Source: Liolophura sinensis (Eukaryota; Mollusca; Polyplacophora; Chitonida; Chitonidae). Taken from it: 64,000 nt of DNA. The notes below the pieces were generated by a model. That model did not search any database. It was given only the letters and a program-made list of their open reading frames with translations, and was not told the origin of the DNA. Both the position numbers and the translations under genes were made by a program. Below are positions 1 through 13,765 of the stretch, in pieces. Numbering within the stretch: position 1 is the first letter of the stretch; every line of letters starts with the position of its first letter. The stretch lies in the NCBI RefSeq assembly GCF_032854445.1, contig NC_088307.1:28860484-28924483 (forward strand), written 5' to 3'.

Positions 1-42
1 TGCTTGTAGCTGCCCTGATATATATGTCCTGACTCTTATTTA

Positions 43-317
43 TTTATTTGTTGTGCGCCGTACTTAAGAATATTTCACTTGTACAACGGCAGCCAGCATT
101 ATAGTGGCTGGATACCGGGCAGAGAGGGGGGTGGGGGGGGGTGGGGGGGGAGGGAAGGAAACCCACGACAATCCGCAGGTTGCTGGCAGACCTTCCCACG
201 TACAACTGGAGAGGAAGCCAGCATGAACTAGACTTAAACTCACAGCAACCGCATTGGTGAGAGACTCCTGGGTCATTACGCTGCGCTAGCACGCTAACCA
301 ACTGAGCCAAAGAGGCC
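43..317 (-). mobile_element. tRNA-derived SINE, near full length (family 1)
   Basis: Read on the minus strand it begins GCCTCTTTGGCTCAGTTGG, an A-box-like tRNA head. A B-box-like GAGTTTAAGTCTA follows, then a body with CCACTATAATGCTGGCTG and a tail of AAATAAATAA. A G-rich expansion (about 126-150) sits in the middle. It is the most complete of the copies seen. Confidence 0.8.
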
Positions 318-2210
318 CCACCTAACTCTATTAAAATTACATGTACACTTTTACATGGAAATACATATCTATGAATTCAGTGAATGCCTGGCACATGTGC
401 GTGTATCTGTCAAGCAAATACCCTGATAATATATTTCTTTACTTGATAGGAGCTTGACTATTTGACAGATTAATCATCAAATAGGCAGATTTGAACAGCG
501 GCCTTTCCAAACAGACTTACATGTATATACGTCTCTAGCCAGGCCCTGGAGTGTTTGACCGTTTCCGTGGTCTGCACAAAGCAGCGTGTGGCTTGGATGA
601 CATTCCTGGTGAAAACATTCATCCGGGACTAAACCTAATGTGTGGATGAACGGCAAGACACTTGAAGTGTTAATACTCCCACAACAACAACACTTGCACA
701 AGAGCTGTAAGAGATGACCCGTGCATACATCTTTCCATTTTTAGCTTTAGCTACAAATATTGCAGTAAAATCCAAGCTGCACTGTGAGAGTAAGATGGTT
801 TTCAACATACAAATTCTGGGTTTAATTTCGACTGTAACACAGACATTCTGTCATGCCAAACAGTTCCAACAGAACTACATGTACATGCATCAAGCATTCA
901 TATGGTGCACACATGTGAATCCAGGTATGACTGTTTTCATCAGAGGAACACTCTATGAGGCATATCCACACATAAGCGTCTGTGCATCTATAATATGTCT
1001 ACACATCACCTCTCCGATGCAAGATTACAACATTATGTCCAGACCATCAAGAGAAATCACGGAAAACGCTCTGAGTCAAGTTACATGTAGGCAAGGCATC
1101 AAACTCATGTGTGCAGTAAGTTATCCACATGTAACAACTCAATACCATGGTATTCCTCACCCAGTCCAGTGCAAGAAGTCACAAGAAATCACCTACAGTG
1201 TAGATCACACCTGTTTCTAATTAGCAAATCTTAACGGGAGTGTTGGCTTAGAGCCTACAGGAGCATTATTAGGTAAGTAATGTATCTACAGGATGGTTTA
1301 CATGTAGATGTATGTGTTACCTCACCTGGCCGGACATGGTTATATGTAATTGATCATGGGTAATTAGTAGTGATGATATGACGTTCACTTGATTATTTGC
1401 AGATTACTGCCTTATTGCTGGTATGACTGCACTTATAGCTATAACCCTGAAGCTGCTTACTTTATTACAGGCGTCAGGTCAATCCTCATGCCATTACACT
1501 CAATACAAGTATTATTACGCCCAAATGTACAGGCTGTGGTCATTATTTGAAGCACAAATGTAGAACCAATAATAAAGATGTCTACACATACATGTACACG
1601 TGTTTGTCATAAGCTCTTGTCCATGACACAGTTGCTTATGTTACCAAATTGTCACAGTTCTACTTACCTTACAAAAGTGCTATGTCATTCTGTATCGAAT
1701 GTATGTACATGTAAGTGTACAGTAGGTTTCAGCACCAAATGAAATATTTAGTTACATGAACCTTTACTGGCTCCTAAAATGGACTAGATGGATGGAAATT
1801 TTACATGGCTCCACACTAGCAACGATGAGAAGAAGAAATCATAATATATGGCTTACGGGTATTCCCTCAGCCAGAGAGTAAAAAAGACTGCCTACTTTTA
1901 TTAGTCTACATTGTAAGTCATGCCTGGAGTCAGACTTGAACTCCTGCTAAGTGGGGTCTAACACTCCAATTATCCCGCCATTAAAGTGCTGGCTAGAGCT
2001 AATTCCTGGGCAAAACAAACATGTATACTTGTGCATAAACATGCCTGTCTATCCAGTTTGGAAATATTAGAAACTTCATTTTATTTTTTATTTTTACATC
2101 CTATATATTCAGACTTTGATCCATTTACTGCCAGAGTGTTAAATTTAAAGGAAAAATAAAGAACAATTTCAATTTCTGTCAGAATTATTCCGTAATGTTC
2201 ACATGTACAT

Positions 2211-2514
2211 GGCCCCTGTACTAACTGGCCCCTGTACTGACTGGACCCTGTATGATCAAAGAACTGGCCTCTGAATTAACTAGCCCCCATACTAACTGGG
2301 ATATGTATGATGAATGAACTGGCTGCTGTATGATCAACAAACTGGCCCCAGTATGATCAACAAGCTGGCCCCTGTATGATCAACAAACTGGCCCCTGTAT
2401 GATCAACAAACTGGCCCCTGTATGATCAACAAGCTGGCCCCTGTATGATCAACAAACTGGCCCCTGTATGATCAACAAACTGGCCCCTGTATGATCAACA
2501 AACTGGCCCCAGTA
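2211..2514. repeat. 23-bp minisatellite
   Basis: About eight near-perfect units carrying CTGGCCCCTGTATGATCAAC, preceded by degenerate units from 2,211. No coding potential. Confidence 0.85.
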
Positions 2515-4964
2515 CGAATATGACTAACATCCTGCTCTTTACAAAAGTCACACATGGCTTGCTTGAACATACATTTTCTGTATGACGATAAGCACTCAGC
2601 GTTAATTGATCACACAACTCATTAACAGGTGTCATTTAGGTTTGTTATGTCCATGAACACGCATCAGGCAAGCCACGAATCAAAAATCTGTTTGCTGAGG
2701 CAATCCTATCCATCCTGTAAAACCATGTTAACAGAAAATATTGTTTTATTTAAATCAGCATTTCAAATATTTGATTCTTTCCTTTTTTTTTTAGGCATGC
2801 TGTAGTTAGGCTACTATTACAAAAATGAGAAAGGTAACCTGTCTTGATTAAATTAGCCACTTACAGGTACAGGTACATGTAATCTTGTCATTAAACAGGA
2901 ATTCTTTAATACCTGTTAAAAATCTCTACAATAACTTTCAAATGGAATAGCTATTATCCATTAAATCCATTCTTCAGGAAAGAGTGGAGAAAACAAACAA
3001 ACAAAAAAAAACCCCAACCCAAACAAACAATTGTGTGTACCTGTGTTTCTTCTACCTTAATTGTTAATGGGCACACCTAGAGCTATCATTATCCTGTATA
3101 CTCATGTTCTCAGAAGCCATCTTTGTTGTACTATGATAATCACAAATCAATCTTGAGAACATGTACATGAATAAAACCAATTTGCTGGGTTTAATTTCCT
3201 TGAAGATTAGGTGGGTTTTTTGTAGCTAGTGAACCGTATCAGCCAATTTATCTGACACATACATGAATGATTGTCTATTTAAGGTTGGCATCCATATCTT
3301 GTCATTTCTAAATTCACAGTCATACATGTATTTGGATTCAAAGTGTGTGCAGTTATGAGTGCTATCAAATTATTAAAATGACAACATGTTTTAAAAAGAT
3401 ACTCAATACATGTAGTTTTATTATCCAGAGAGTTTTCAGTATTTATCCAGAATTTCGGAATTATTTGTACACGTATGTAAGTCGTACATCAAAGACTTTT
3501 GTAAAAGTTTACCAAACAAGGTAGTGCCAAGGTTACCAAGGTTACTGTATTGACTCGAGTCAGAATTGAACCACAGATGTACCATTTACATGGCAGACAC
3601 TTTATCCAGAACATGCACATGTAGCTGTATTATTGATACTGGCATCCAACAGGAAAAAACAGAACATTCCACTACAAGGGAAATCATCTAAAATAGCTGG
3701 GTGTAGGTGTACACCATCCGTCATGAAATCAAACTTTTCAAACTTTCTGTCTTTCGTTATTTGTTTGGTGTCATAATATTTTGCCCATGACAATAGATGG
3801 AGATTCTACCATGTGCTGAGAGTTCTACTGGTATTTGCTGGTTTGTTTGCAAAGTTAAGGTGATGTTAACAGACAAAATCTAGAAGTTTCAGCATCAAAT
3901 CAACATTTTATGCATTGTATGACATTTATCTGCCCTTAAAAATTCAATTTTTGTGTGCAAACTTTAGGTCATTTAGTGTGCACATGTACAATGACAGGAG
4001 AGGCAACTTCTGACAGCTGCTGCAGGGGACAAGTTTTCCAAAGTTTTGTGGGTGCACAGATTTACAAAATGGCTGCACACACAAACTTTTTTGGGGGTGC
4101 ACTGGATGAAAGCTGGGTGTGTGTACCTGTACCAAACCACCCATTAATGTCAAACCCTGAGAGCTACACCCCCGCTTTATTATACTACATCCCCATGATT
4201 ATCCAGTACATTATGGCCATGTATAATCGACGCTTCATTCATAATACACAGGATGCATAATGATCCCCCCTATTGTTGTTCAACATACCCCAAGCTCACA
4301 CCCCCTGCATCAATTTACTTTTAATTCCAGTGTCACCTATAGTGCTATTGAGTTCCCAACGGATATGCCTGTAAGGGACAACAATTTACGGACCAGCATT
4401 TCTCAGATAAACACAGATTGACCAGGACTATGGTCAGAGGATTTCCTGGTGTTAAGTTACATTTATAATGATGTGGTCAGTTGAGTCATACAGCCAGGCC
4501 ACGCTGGTCACTCAGCCATGACAGCAGGCCTATGAAATTCTGGCTTACATGTACCTCAAAGGTGTAGTCCTGCTATAGAGACCGTCAAGGAATTCATCTA
4601 AGCCAAATTTTACTTTGATTAATTTTATGTTGAGAATGTGTGATTTAATATTCCTCCTTAATACTCAATATAAATGATTAAAACACACATAAATAAACAG
4701 TAAAACCAGAGCTCCTGAGGTGACAGAGTTGCCAAATAGTTGGATTACGTTAGATATTTATTCTGATTGTTCATGTAAACGCATAAACAGTAACAATTTA
4801 AATTCCCCAAGTAACAGTTGGCACAAGCACAATTAAATAAAAGAAACTATAGTGCAGTGATGTTAATAACAATACATTAGATGTCAAGGTTCTGGAATTA
4901 CTCAAGAAATTTTGTTGTCATCACATTTTGTTCATGCATGAAAACAATCCAAAGGGGCATTACC

Positions 4965-6525
4965 TCGGGGATACTTAGTTCACTGGCAGGGACCATGCCT
5001 AGGGGATACTTAGTCAGCAGGATGAGTCAGGCCTCAGGGATACTTAGTCCACTAGCAGGGACCAGGCCTCGGGGAAACTTAAGTCCACTAGCAGGGACCA
5101 GGCCTTGCGGATTCTCAAGTCCACTAGCAGGGACCAGGCCTCGCGGATACTTGGTCCACCAGCAGGGACCAGGCCTCAGGGATACTTAGTCCACCAGTAG
5201 GGATCAGGCCTCGGGGATACTTAGTCAATCAGCAGGGACCAGGCCTCGGGATACTTAGTCCACTAGCAGAGACCAGGCCTCGGGGATACTTGGTCCACTA
5301 GCAGGGACCAGGCCTCAGGGATACTTAGTCCACCAGCAGGGATCAGGCCTCGAGGATACTTAGTCAATCAGCAGGGACCAGGCCTCAGGGATACTTAGTC
5401 CACTAGCAGGGACCAGGCCTCAGGGATACTTAGTCCACTAGCAGAGACCAGGCCTCGGGGATACTTAGTCAATCAGCAGGGACAAGGCCTCGGGGATGCT
5501 TAGTCCACCGCCAGGAACAAGGCCTCGGGGATACTTAGTCCACTAGTAGAGACCAGGCCTCGGGGATACTTAGTCAATCAGCAGGGACCAAGCCTCGGGA
5601 TACTTAGTCCACTAGCAGGGACCAGGCCTCAGGGATACTTAGTCCACTAGCAGAGACCAGGCCTCGGGGATACTTAGTCAATCAGCAGGGACCAGGCCTC
5701 AGGGATACTTAGTCCACTAGCAGGGACCAGGCCTCAGGGATACTTAGTCCACTAGAAGGGACCAGGTCTCGGGGATACTTAGTCAATTAGCAGGGACCAG
5801 GCCTCGGGGATACTTAGTCCACTAGCAGAGACCAGGCCTCAGGGATACTTAGTCAATCAGCAGGGACCAGGCCTCAGGGATACTTAGTCCACTAGCAGAG
5901 ACCAGGCCTCGGGGATACTTAGTCAATCAGCAAGGATCAGGCCTCGGGATACTTAGTCAATCAGCAGGGACCAGGCCTCAGGGATACTTAGTCAATCAGC
6001 AGGGACCAGGCCTCAGGGATACTTAGTCAATCAGCAGGGACCAGGCCTCAGGGATACTTAGTCAATCAGCAGGGACCAGGCCTCAGGGATACTTAGTCAA
6101 TCAGCAGGGATCAGGCCTCGGGATACTTAGTCAATCAGCAGGGACCAGGCCTCAGGGATACTTAGTCAATCAGCAGGGATCAGGCCTCGGGATACTTAGT
6201 CAATCGGAAGGGACCAGGCCTCAGGGATACTTAGTCAATCAGCAGGGACCAGGCCTCAGGGATACTTAGTCAATCAGCAGGGATCAGGCCTCGGGATACT
6301 TAGTCAATCAGCAGGGACCAGGCCTCAGGGATACTTAGTCAATCAGCAGGGACCAGGCCTCAGGGATACTTAGTCCACCAGCAGGGACCAGGCCTCAGGG
6401 ATACTTAGTCCACCAGCAAGGACCAGGCCTCAGGGATACTTAGTCAATCAACAGGGACCAGGCCTCAGGGATACTTAGTCCAGCAGCAGGGACCAGGCCT
6501 CGGGGATACTTAGTCAATCAGCACA
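4965..6525. repeat. 35-bp minisatellite, about 44 copies
   Basis: Core GGGACCAGGCCTCAGGGATA, with two alternating spacer variants TTAGTCCACTAGCAG and TTAGTCAATCAGCAG. Perfect head-to-tail units, not a CRISPR array. The largest array in the left half. Confidence 0.92.
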
Positions 6526-6884
6526 ATCCTGGTTTATGCAGGGATACAGTATAAACCTTGCTATTGAAGTTCTTAACTTTAGTCCAAATTTCGCTCAACG
6601 TCAAATGCTGAGCTTGACCTTCACAATGCAGATTACCCATTCTTTGTCGAGAGAGTGGTGACAGGAAACAAGAAATAACGTCTGACAAATCCCAATACGA
6701 TACAAATGTAGATGTATGCCTTGCTAATTCTGATTTGTCCATTTATTTTAGTGATTTGGGTCATGTCACGTTTGGCTGAGCGGGATATTTGGTTGTTTTA
6801 CAAACACACTGTCATGCAGTGTGGCCACACCTGCATTAATCTTACATATTACATGTGAGTTTTTGTCCAGCTCATGTATGTGGA

Positions 6885-7042
6885 AAAGTCTGCCAGCAAC
6901 CTGCAGACAGTTGAGGGTTTACCCTGGGCAAAGCCCGGTTTCCTTTCACCATAGTGCTGGCCTCCGTTGTATAAGTGAAATATTGTTGAGTACCAAGTAA
7001 AGCACCAACCAAATAAATAAATAAATAAATAAATAAATAAAC
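6885..7042 (+). mobile_element. SINE family 1, 3' part
   Basis: Plus-oriented body and tail (GCCAGCAACCTGCAGAC, GTATAAGTGAAATATT) ending in an AAAT microsatellite of about seven units. The tRNA head is missing. Confidence 0.75.
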
Positions 7043-7261
7043 ACTAAATGTACATGCACTTTACACTGAAGATTTACATACAAAAACATGTATATACTGT
7101 ACCAGAAGTCCATTAACTAGAAGTATGCAACTTCACTACAGCTAGTCTCCATAGCACTTTACACTTTTCTTTGATCTCTAACACATTATGTGACATATCT
7201 GCGCAGCCATGTATTTTTCTTTCTCTCTACTGTGCAGCAAACGTCTGAGAAAGGTTGATGC

Positions 7262-7462
7262 ATGATGGGTTCCAAACGCGTTGTGTAGAAATAACGACAG
7301 GCTCCAAACATGTTGTGTAGAAACTACAACAGGCTCCAAGCGTGTTGTGTACAAATTGCGACAGGCTCCAAACGTACTGTGTAGAAACTGTGACGGGCTC
7401 CAAATGTGTTGTGTAGAAATTACGATCGGTTCCAAACGTGTTGTGTACAAATTGCGACAGTG
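7262..7462. repeat. About 32-bp minisatellite, 6 copies
   Basis: Units carry GCTCCAAACGTGTTGTGTA with alternating AGAAATAACGA and CAAATTGCGA. Short ORFs across it on both strands are a repeat artefact. Confidence 0.8.
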
Positions 7463-7621
7463 GAAAGTTTTGTAAGAGGACAACAATATTTTTGACAGTT
7501 TTATAGTTGCTTGGCAATATTAACACAGTCAGTGGGTTCTTAAATGCATAGCAACAATGATCAGCGAAGTTGTAGTTTTTAAATACAGAGTATCGCTTTC
7601 AAGGTGTGGCCAATTCCTGTA

Positions 7622-7790
7622 GCAGCCGTTTACATTTAGATTTCCCACGATTCAGTTCAGAGTTTCCACCCAAGATGTTGACATATTTCTTCACCAGGTG
7701 GTGTGAGCGTCTACAGATCATGTAACAGGTGTACTGTGCTGTGGAGCTATATATGAAGCTGCATACTTCCAGGTAACAGACTTCTGACTG
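7622..7790 (-). CDS. Possible 3' coding exon (weak)
   Basis: On the minus strand, after a GTACAG candidate acceptor near 7,790, about 57 codons stay open. They include CYMICRRSHHLVKKYVNILG and GGNSELNRGKSKCKRLLQEL and end at TGA. The composition is more protein-like than surrounding chance ORFs, but the polypyrimidine tract is poor and I recognise no family. Confidence 0.2.
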
Positions 7791-9187
7791 TACATATAGT
7801 TATTTCCAAATTTCTCTGTCTGATACAGATCAGACAAAAAATGTTAGCTAAACTTTGCTATTCTTTTTTCAAAAATAGAAAACAGTTTCTGATCTTTCCC
7901 ATATTATAAGGTATGCATTGCGAGCATGACTTGCCACACACATACACACACAGTACAGGTATTATCATCACCACGGCCGCCCACCTGTACATGATGTCAA
8001 TTTTAGCTACCCTAATTCTTCAACAGCCTCTATTTTCAAGCAATATTTTGAAACATTCTGAGAGAACTACTGAGTGTAGAAAAATAATTGGCACAGTTTA
8101 ATGAAATTTACATTTTTCACTGGAATATATGAAACTGTGCCATTTTTATAATAACTGTGTGCATATCCTCCACTGAAAAATGTGCTTTGGACAATGAAGA
8201 TTTACATTAATCATACATTTACTGGGTGAAAACATTTCAAATATTGAAACTGAGGGCACACATGTACATCATGTACAGGCACCATAAACGTGTACTAGGG
8301 CCATACTGGTAAACTTATATACTGAAGAAAAAACTGAAGGTTTTGATCCCAAACATTCATTAAAGGTCGCATTGCGGCTGTGTGTTATAAATAATACACG
8401 CATTCACTAGGGAATGCATATACTATGGAATGATCACTGTAAATAAATAAGTAAAAAAAAAAACAAAAAAAAACAAATAAGACTAACAGTTGAGGAAATA
8501 TATATGTATATATATATATGTATTTACACAGGTATCAGAGTACATCCTTTAATTATGCATAAATAAATTAATACCTTACATGTAGAAAGATTATGTATCA
8601 GAAAAACCACTACAATCGTAATATTGTCACAACCATTTCACACCACACGCAACTCAATCTGCCACTGCTTGATCATGTTAGTCAGTAACAATGAAGTCTC
8701 CAGGTGAAGCTACATGGTTACTTTTACTTTTAGCGTTTTTACCTGGAGTCTTTATCTCTGGACATGTACTCGTTACTAATGAAGTGAATATTCATAAGGT
8801 TAATAATGGACCTGATCAATGCTACCTGTGTGTTTGTACCTGTGCTTAACTTAAAGGTGGAATGCTAATAAACCAAGATGTTTATCCAGTTGCATAAATT
8901 ACCTGACTAACGTTTTAATAGACTAAATATACTGTGTAACCAATATGTATAGCCTAGGTCAGGTGAAATCACTGACTATTCCAGCATATAAACTACACAT
9001 ACATAAACACACACATGTATACTGTGTTTGTTTTAGTGTACATAAATAAATGCTTCTCCTTCCACTGTATTAAACACACATGTACGCGTTTTCTTTGAAA
9101 AAATTATGTACCATATATTACACATGTGCCTGAGGAAAGATGATGAACTTCCATGCAAGCCAGGAAATTGTATGCTCCACATGTGTA

Positions 9188-9335
9188 TTGACTTATTTAA
9201 TTATTTGATTGGTGTTTTACGCTGTACTCAAGAATATTTCACTTATATGATGGCAGTCAGCATTGTGGTGGGAGGAAATCAAGCAGAGCCTGGGGGAAAC
9301 CCACGACCATCCGCAGGTTACTAGCAGACCTTCTA
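9188..9335 (-). mobile_element. SINE family 1, 3' part
   Basis: Minus-oriented copy with GATTGGTGTTTTACGCTG, CAAGAATATTTCACTTAT and GGGGGAAACCCACGACCATC. It is truncated before the tRNA head and lies just upstream of the 63-bp array. Confidence 0.75.
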
Positions 9336-9431
9336 TGTGTGCACGTTTAAAAACCGACCTGAGAAGCTCTGACATCATAACGTGTATTTGACATTTGTAC
9401 AGCCAAGGCAGTAATGCTCTTTTCAATCTTT

Positions 9432-9985
9432 GACAAAATTCGCTCCCCAAGCCCTAATCTAGTCAGAATAGGTGTGGTGGGAAATGATGATAGAGAGAAT
9501 TCACTCCCTAAGCCCTAATCTACAGCTAGAGTAGGTGTGGTGGGAAATGATGATAGAGAGAATTCACTCCCTAAGCCCTAATCTACAGTCAGAGTAGGTG
9601 TGGTGGGAAATGATGATAGAGAGAATTCACTCCCTAAGCCCTAATCTACAGCTAGAGTAGGTGTGGTGGGAAATGATGATAGAGAGAATTCACTCCCTAC
9701 GCCCTAATCTACAGTCAGAGTAGGTGTGGTGGGAAATGATGATAGAGAGAATTCACTCCCTAAGCCCTAATCTACAGCTAGAGTAGGTGTGGTGGGAAAT
9801 GATGATAGAGAGAATTCACTCCCTAAGCCCTAATCTACAGCTAGAGTAGGTGTGGTGGGAAATGATGATAGAGAGAATTCACTCCCTAAGCCCTAATCTA
9901 CAGCTAGAGTAGGTGTGGTGGGAAATGATGATAGAGAGAATTCACTCCCTAAGCCCTAATCTACAGCTAGAGTAGGTGTCGTAGT
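9432..9985. repeat. 63-bp minisatellite, about 9 copies
   Basis: Nearly identical units containing GAATTCACTCCCTAAGCCC and GTAGGTGTGGTGGGAAATG. Variation is limited to CAGCTAGAG versus CAGTCAGAG, which indicates recent expansion. Confidence 0.9.
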
Positions 9986-10595
9986 TTTTAGGTTTAGGTT
10001 TCCGATGATAACAATGTCCATATTTAAGGCCATGCTGCACAGCACACAAACACCTTCCATGTATACAGTGACATTCATAACTGCAACAACAGCCATCAGA
10101 CTTGACAGTCAGCTGTCTGGTACGTGTATATATGAGAATCTTTGAATGGTGTGCTTTTCCTTCTCTTGTGATGTTTTACATCCAACCTGTGCAACATGTA
10201 CATATACAGGTATGTGTGTGAATAGCAGGTGTCACCATGACAGATCTCCCAATTAATCCTTACACCTGTACCAGGCTAAATGCCCATACACAGTATAATC
10301 ACACCCACATGTACCTGATACAGATTCCACAGAAGCTCGAGCATAAGTATACTGAGGGATTTAAGCACAGGAAAAAAGATCAAGCTATTTGAAATAGGCT
10401 CATACATGTAACAACCATCACCCCCCCCCCCCCCACCATCCCCACTCCTCAGACTATGTTTAACAAATAATTTTCATAATGCTGAAATCCTAAGGGGATG
10501 TACACATGTAAATGTACACACTGACACATATGTATGTGATTACTGTTAAGGTGCTAAGACTACGATTACTACTGTAAAGATACCTATACACAAAC

Positions 10596-10655
10596 CTTAG
10601 ACAGTCGCATTATCTTGTTTCTGTTGCCGTCCCAGTCTATACTGTAGGATCCCAT
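10596..10655 (-). CDS. Possible short first exon with upstream promoter-like region (weak)
   Basis: A minus-strand ATG opens 20 codons (MGSYSIDWDGNRNKIMRLSK) ending AAG|GTTTGTG in phase 0. The sequence at 10,700-10,870 has CpGs (GGGCGACGGTCGCGG) and, on the minus strand, a CCACCAATCAG CCAAT box at about 10,855-10,864. The phase equals that of the 29,946 exon, so the two could be alternative first exons of one gene. The peptide is not recognised. Confidence 0.3.
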
Positions 10656-11079
10656 AATGTTCCGTGCTGCTATGTTATGTCAGGAAGTAGGGCAGCGGAG
10701 TGCCCACAACACTGGCCTCGTCCCAGCTGACTCAGGCAAGGTGTGTACTGCAGGGAGGGGGCGACGGTCGCGGACTGGCTTTACCTCACAGCTGAGAAAC
10801 CTCGACAAAACCCAGCCCCCTCACAGCATAGGCAACACTATGCACCTGTCCTCTGATTGGTGGAGACATAGCCCCTTCTACAGGGCACTTCCAGATTATC
10901 ACAGAGAGCCTTATTAACTCTGCGTACACATTATCTGAGCTGTGAGTGAAGACCTGTAAATAGCATGCCTGCCCTCTTGAATAATGAGCTCATTCAGCTG
11001 ATATGCGGAAGACAGTTCTCAGCAAAACAATAACAGATCTGTGCAGAGAAGCTAGCTCATGCTGGAGGCTCCAGAGGAT

Positions 11080-11990
11080 GGCCTCAGGTGTTGTGTTGAA
11101 ATTAGTTAGTTTAGTTGTACACGCTGTACAGGTGTTGAGTTGAAGTTGCTTAGTTTAGTTGTTTGCGCTGTACAGATGTTGAGCTGACGTGGCTTAGTTT
11201 TATTGTTCACATTGTAAAGACGTTGAGTTGACGTTGCTTAGTTCAGTTGTTCACACTGTACAGATGTTGAGTTGACATTGCTTAGTCTAGTTGTTCAACT
11301 TGTACAGGTGTTGTGTTGACGTTGCTTAGTTTAGTTGTTTACACTGTACAGATGTTGAGTTGACGTTGCTTAGTTTAATTGTTCACGCTGTAAAGGTGTT
11401 GACGTTGCTTAGTTCAGTTGTTCACGCTGTAAAGGTGTTGAGTTGACGTTGCTTAGTTCAGTTGTTCACGCTGTACAGGTGTTGAGTTGACGTTGCTTAG
11501 TTCAGTTGTTCACGCTGTACAGATGTTGAGTTGACGTTGCTTAGTCTAGTTGTTCAACTTGTACAGGTGTTGAGTTGACGTTGCTTAGTTCAGTTGTTCA
11601 CGCTGTACAGATGTTGAGTTGATGTTGCATAGTTAGTGCTTCAAGCGGCAAAGGTGTTGCTATTTACTTCTTAAAACTGTACAGATGTTGATGTTAGTTT
11701 GCTTAGTGGTCCAAGGTGGACAGGAGTTGTGTTCGTTTTGGCTAGTTTAGTGGTTTTCTGCTGTACAGGTGTTGTGTTGGCTAGCTTAGTGGTCCAAGGT
11801 GTACAGGTGTTGTGTGCGTTTAGTGGTTCATGTTGTACAGGTGTTGTGTCGATTTTGGCTTAAGTTTAGTGGTTCATGCTGTACAGGTATTGTGCTGGTT
11901 TTGGCTTAAGTTTAGTGGTTCATGCTGTACAGGTATTGTGCTGGTTTTGGCTTAAGTTTAGTGGTTCATGCTGTACAGGTGTTGACGCTG
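11080..11990. repeat. 44-bp minisatellite, about 20 degenerate copies
   Basis: Core GTTGAGTTGACGTTGCTTAG followed by TTCAGTTGTTCACGCTGTAC. Units become more degenerate toward the right end, where they shift to a TTTTGGCTTAAGTTTAGTGG variant. Confidence 0.88.
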
Positions 11991-12476
11991 ATTATTTTAG
12001 TGGTTCAAATTGAGACTTTGAAGGCCATACATGTAGGACGGGCCTCACAGGCAGATTCACACCAAATTTTAAAATACACATGTCAAAAAATGAAAAATGC
12101 TTTAAAAATGCAAGTGAACTATTTAGAGAGACAAACTATTCAAGGAAAAAAAAGTAAATACATGAACATCTTGGATGTAGATGTTGGACAAATCCAATCT
12201 ATGCAAATGCCTTCAATTATACAGAGCTTTAGACCATCATCTCTGTTGGCTCAGCTGTACAATCGTGGGTGATTCACTAACTACTCCACCAAGAGTCAGG
12301 AAATGCACTGATCTAACAATCAAGGTATGTGTGACGGTCAATATATGCAGCCCAAGTTAATTATGCCATCCACACATACCTGGTGCCCCTCACTGCTACG
12401 CATGATGATGACACAAAGTGTCGTATGCTGTGATCACATAATCACAGTGCATGTATGTGGAGGAGGCCAGGAGACC

Positions 12477-12577
12477 TGGGCCCAGTTTCACAACATTTGT
12501 TCCATCGTACATTAGTCGTACGTGTCCTATATGTGCGATTATTGTACATGTACGACATCCTTGTGAAACTGGGCGCA
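12477..12577. mobile_element. Palindromic MITE-like element
   Basis: Terminal inverted repeats GGGCCCAGTTTCACAA (12478-12493) and TTGTGAAACTGGGCGC (12561-12576). An inner palindromic ATCGTAC/GTACGAC follows. This GGGCCCAGTTTCACAA foldback class is common in marine invertebrate genomes. Confidence 0.65.
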
Positions 12578-12979
12578 GAGCCCTAACACACACTGATGCA
12601 TCTTGCCTATCAACACCTACATACATGTAGCATGACAGACGCAATCAGGTATACATGCCAACAATGCAATAATTTCCATAGTGCTTGTTTCTGGGTGAAT
12701 ATCACAGTGTCGAAAAGTTGATAATAATAACTGGATGTACTGTGATACCTACACATCTAACCTGGATAATCATTCTGGCAAATTCACAAAAAATAATCCT
12801 AAACTGGCTATAATTCTAGATTAAATCATCAATGCAATTACCTCATTTGAGAACAGAAAAACCCGAAAACTCAAGAGGATAGCTGGACAGTGGTCCACGA
12901 TTTACCTGAACAATGCTAATAAGTTCTTATTATCATTTTGCATCATCACATGTTACATCTGGGTCACCAGATGATTTTT

Positions 12980-13045
12980 GATGATTCAATTTATTTCACT
13001 GGTGTTTTATGTTGTACTCAAGAGTAGTTCACTTGAACTAGAATT
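12980..13045 (-). mobile_element. SINE family 1, tail fragment
   Basis: Only the tail-proximal segment remains: TTTCACTGGTGTTTTATG and ACTCAAGAGTAGTTCACTTG. Confidence 0.55.
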
Positions 13046-13604
13046 CTTCAACCCTTTCAACTACCTCAGTGATCTACAGAGAAATAATCTGCATGAAACT
13101 TCATCTTAGTGACACAAACAAATCGTTTTTGGCGTTCTTTTCATAATAATTATATGAAAAAAGGACTTAAGTTGTTGAAATGGTGGAAGATTTACAGCAT
13201 ATGATGCGGGCTCTATATATGGCCCCATAGTACAATAACAGAGTTGTAACAGATGAAGACAAAATGGCTTTACTAACATGGCTAAAGAGCCTGTGTGTAT
13301 GGGCGACCTTGGGAGGTGGAAGGGGAAAAGTTCAGCCATCAGCCATAAAACAGGAAGTCTTTCACTCAGATTCTCAAGAGAGAGGAAATCCTGTGAACTT
13401 GGACTTAATTAGACCACTCACAACACAGGACAAGTACATTTTTTGTACATGTATACTGTTCTTTCATGACTTATTGATTGTTCAAAGAAGAAAATGGGTT
13501 AATTATGGCTTTATGTAATACTCATTTAGAAATTAACCAAAGATGAAATGCAAGACGGATGCAGAGCTTGTTTCTCTCCTCCTTTGTGCACATATATGTC
13601 CAAC

Positions 13605-13765
13605 AGAGGGATTTGTTGAAGCCAGCATTACGGTGGGAGGGAAACCGAACAGAGCCCGCTGGAAACTCACCAACAGCCTAAGCTTGAAGACGCCCGGAGA
13701 GGAAGCCAGCATGAGCTGGTCTTGAACTCACACCAACCGCATTGGTGAGCGGCCACTGGGCCGGA
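13605..13765 (-). mobile_element. SINE family 1, body and head without tail
   Basis: Contains GAAGCCAGCATTACGGTGGG, GAGGAAGCCAGCATGAGCTG and the B-box side TTGAACTCACACCAACCGC. The tail half is absent, complementary to most other copies here. Confidence 0.7.

Noticed and set aside
714-1220. 168-codon plus-strand ORF near the left edge
   Set aside because: Long for chance, but composition is AT-rich and Cys/His/Met-scattered, there is no recognisable domain, and no start or splice context supports it.
4965-6525. Regular 35-bp repeats resembling a CRISPR array
   Set aside because: Units are directly contiguous with no unique spacers, and the context is eukaryotic; it is a minisatellite.
8694-8758. 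Inverted AAGTCTCCAGGT/ACCTGGAGTCTT arms
   Set aside because: An 11 of 12 match with a loop of about 40 nt and no second copy in the window; compatible with chance.
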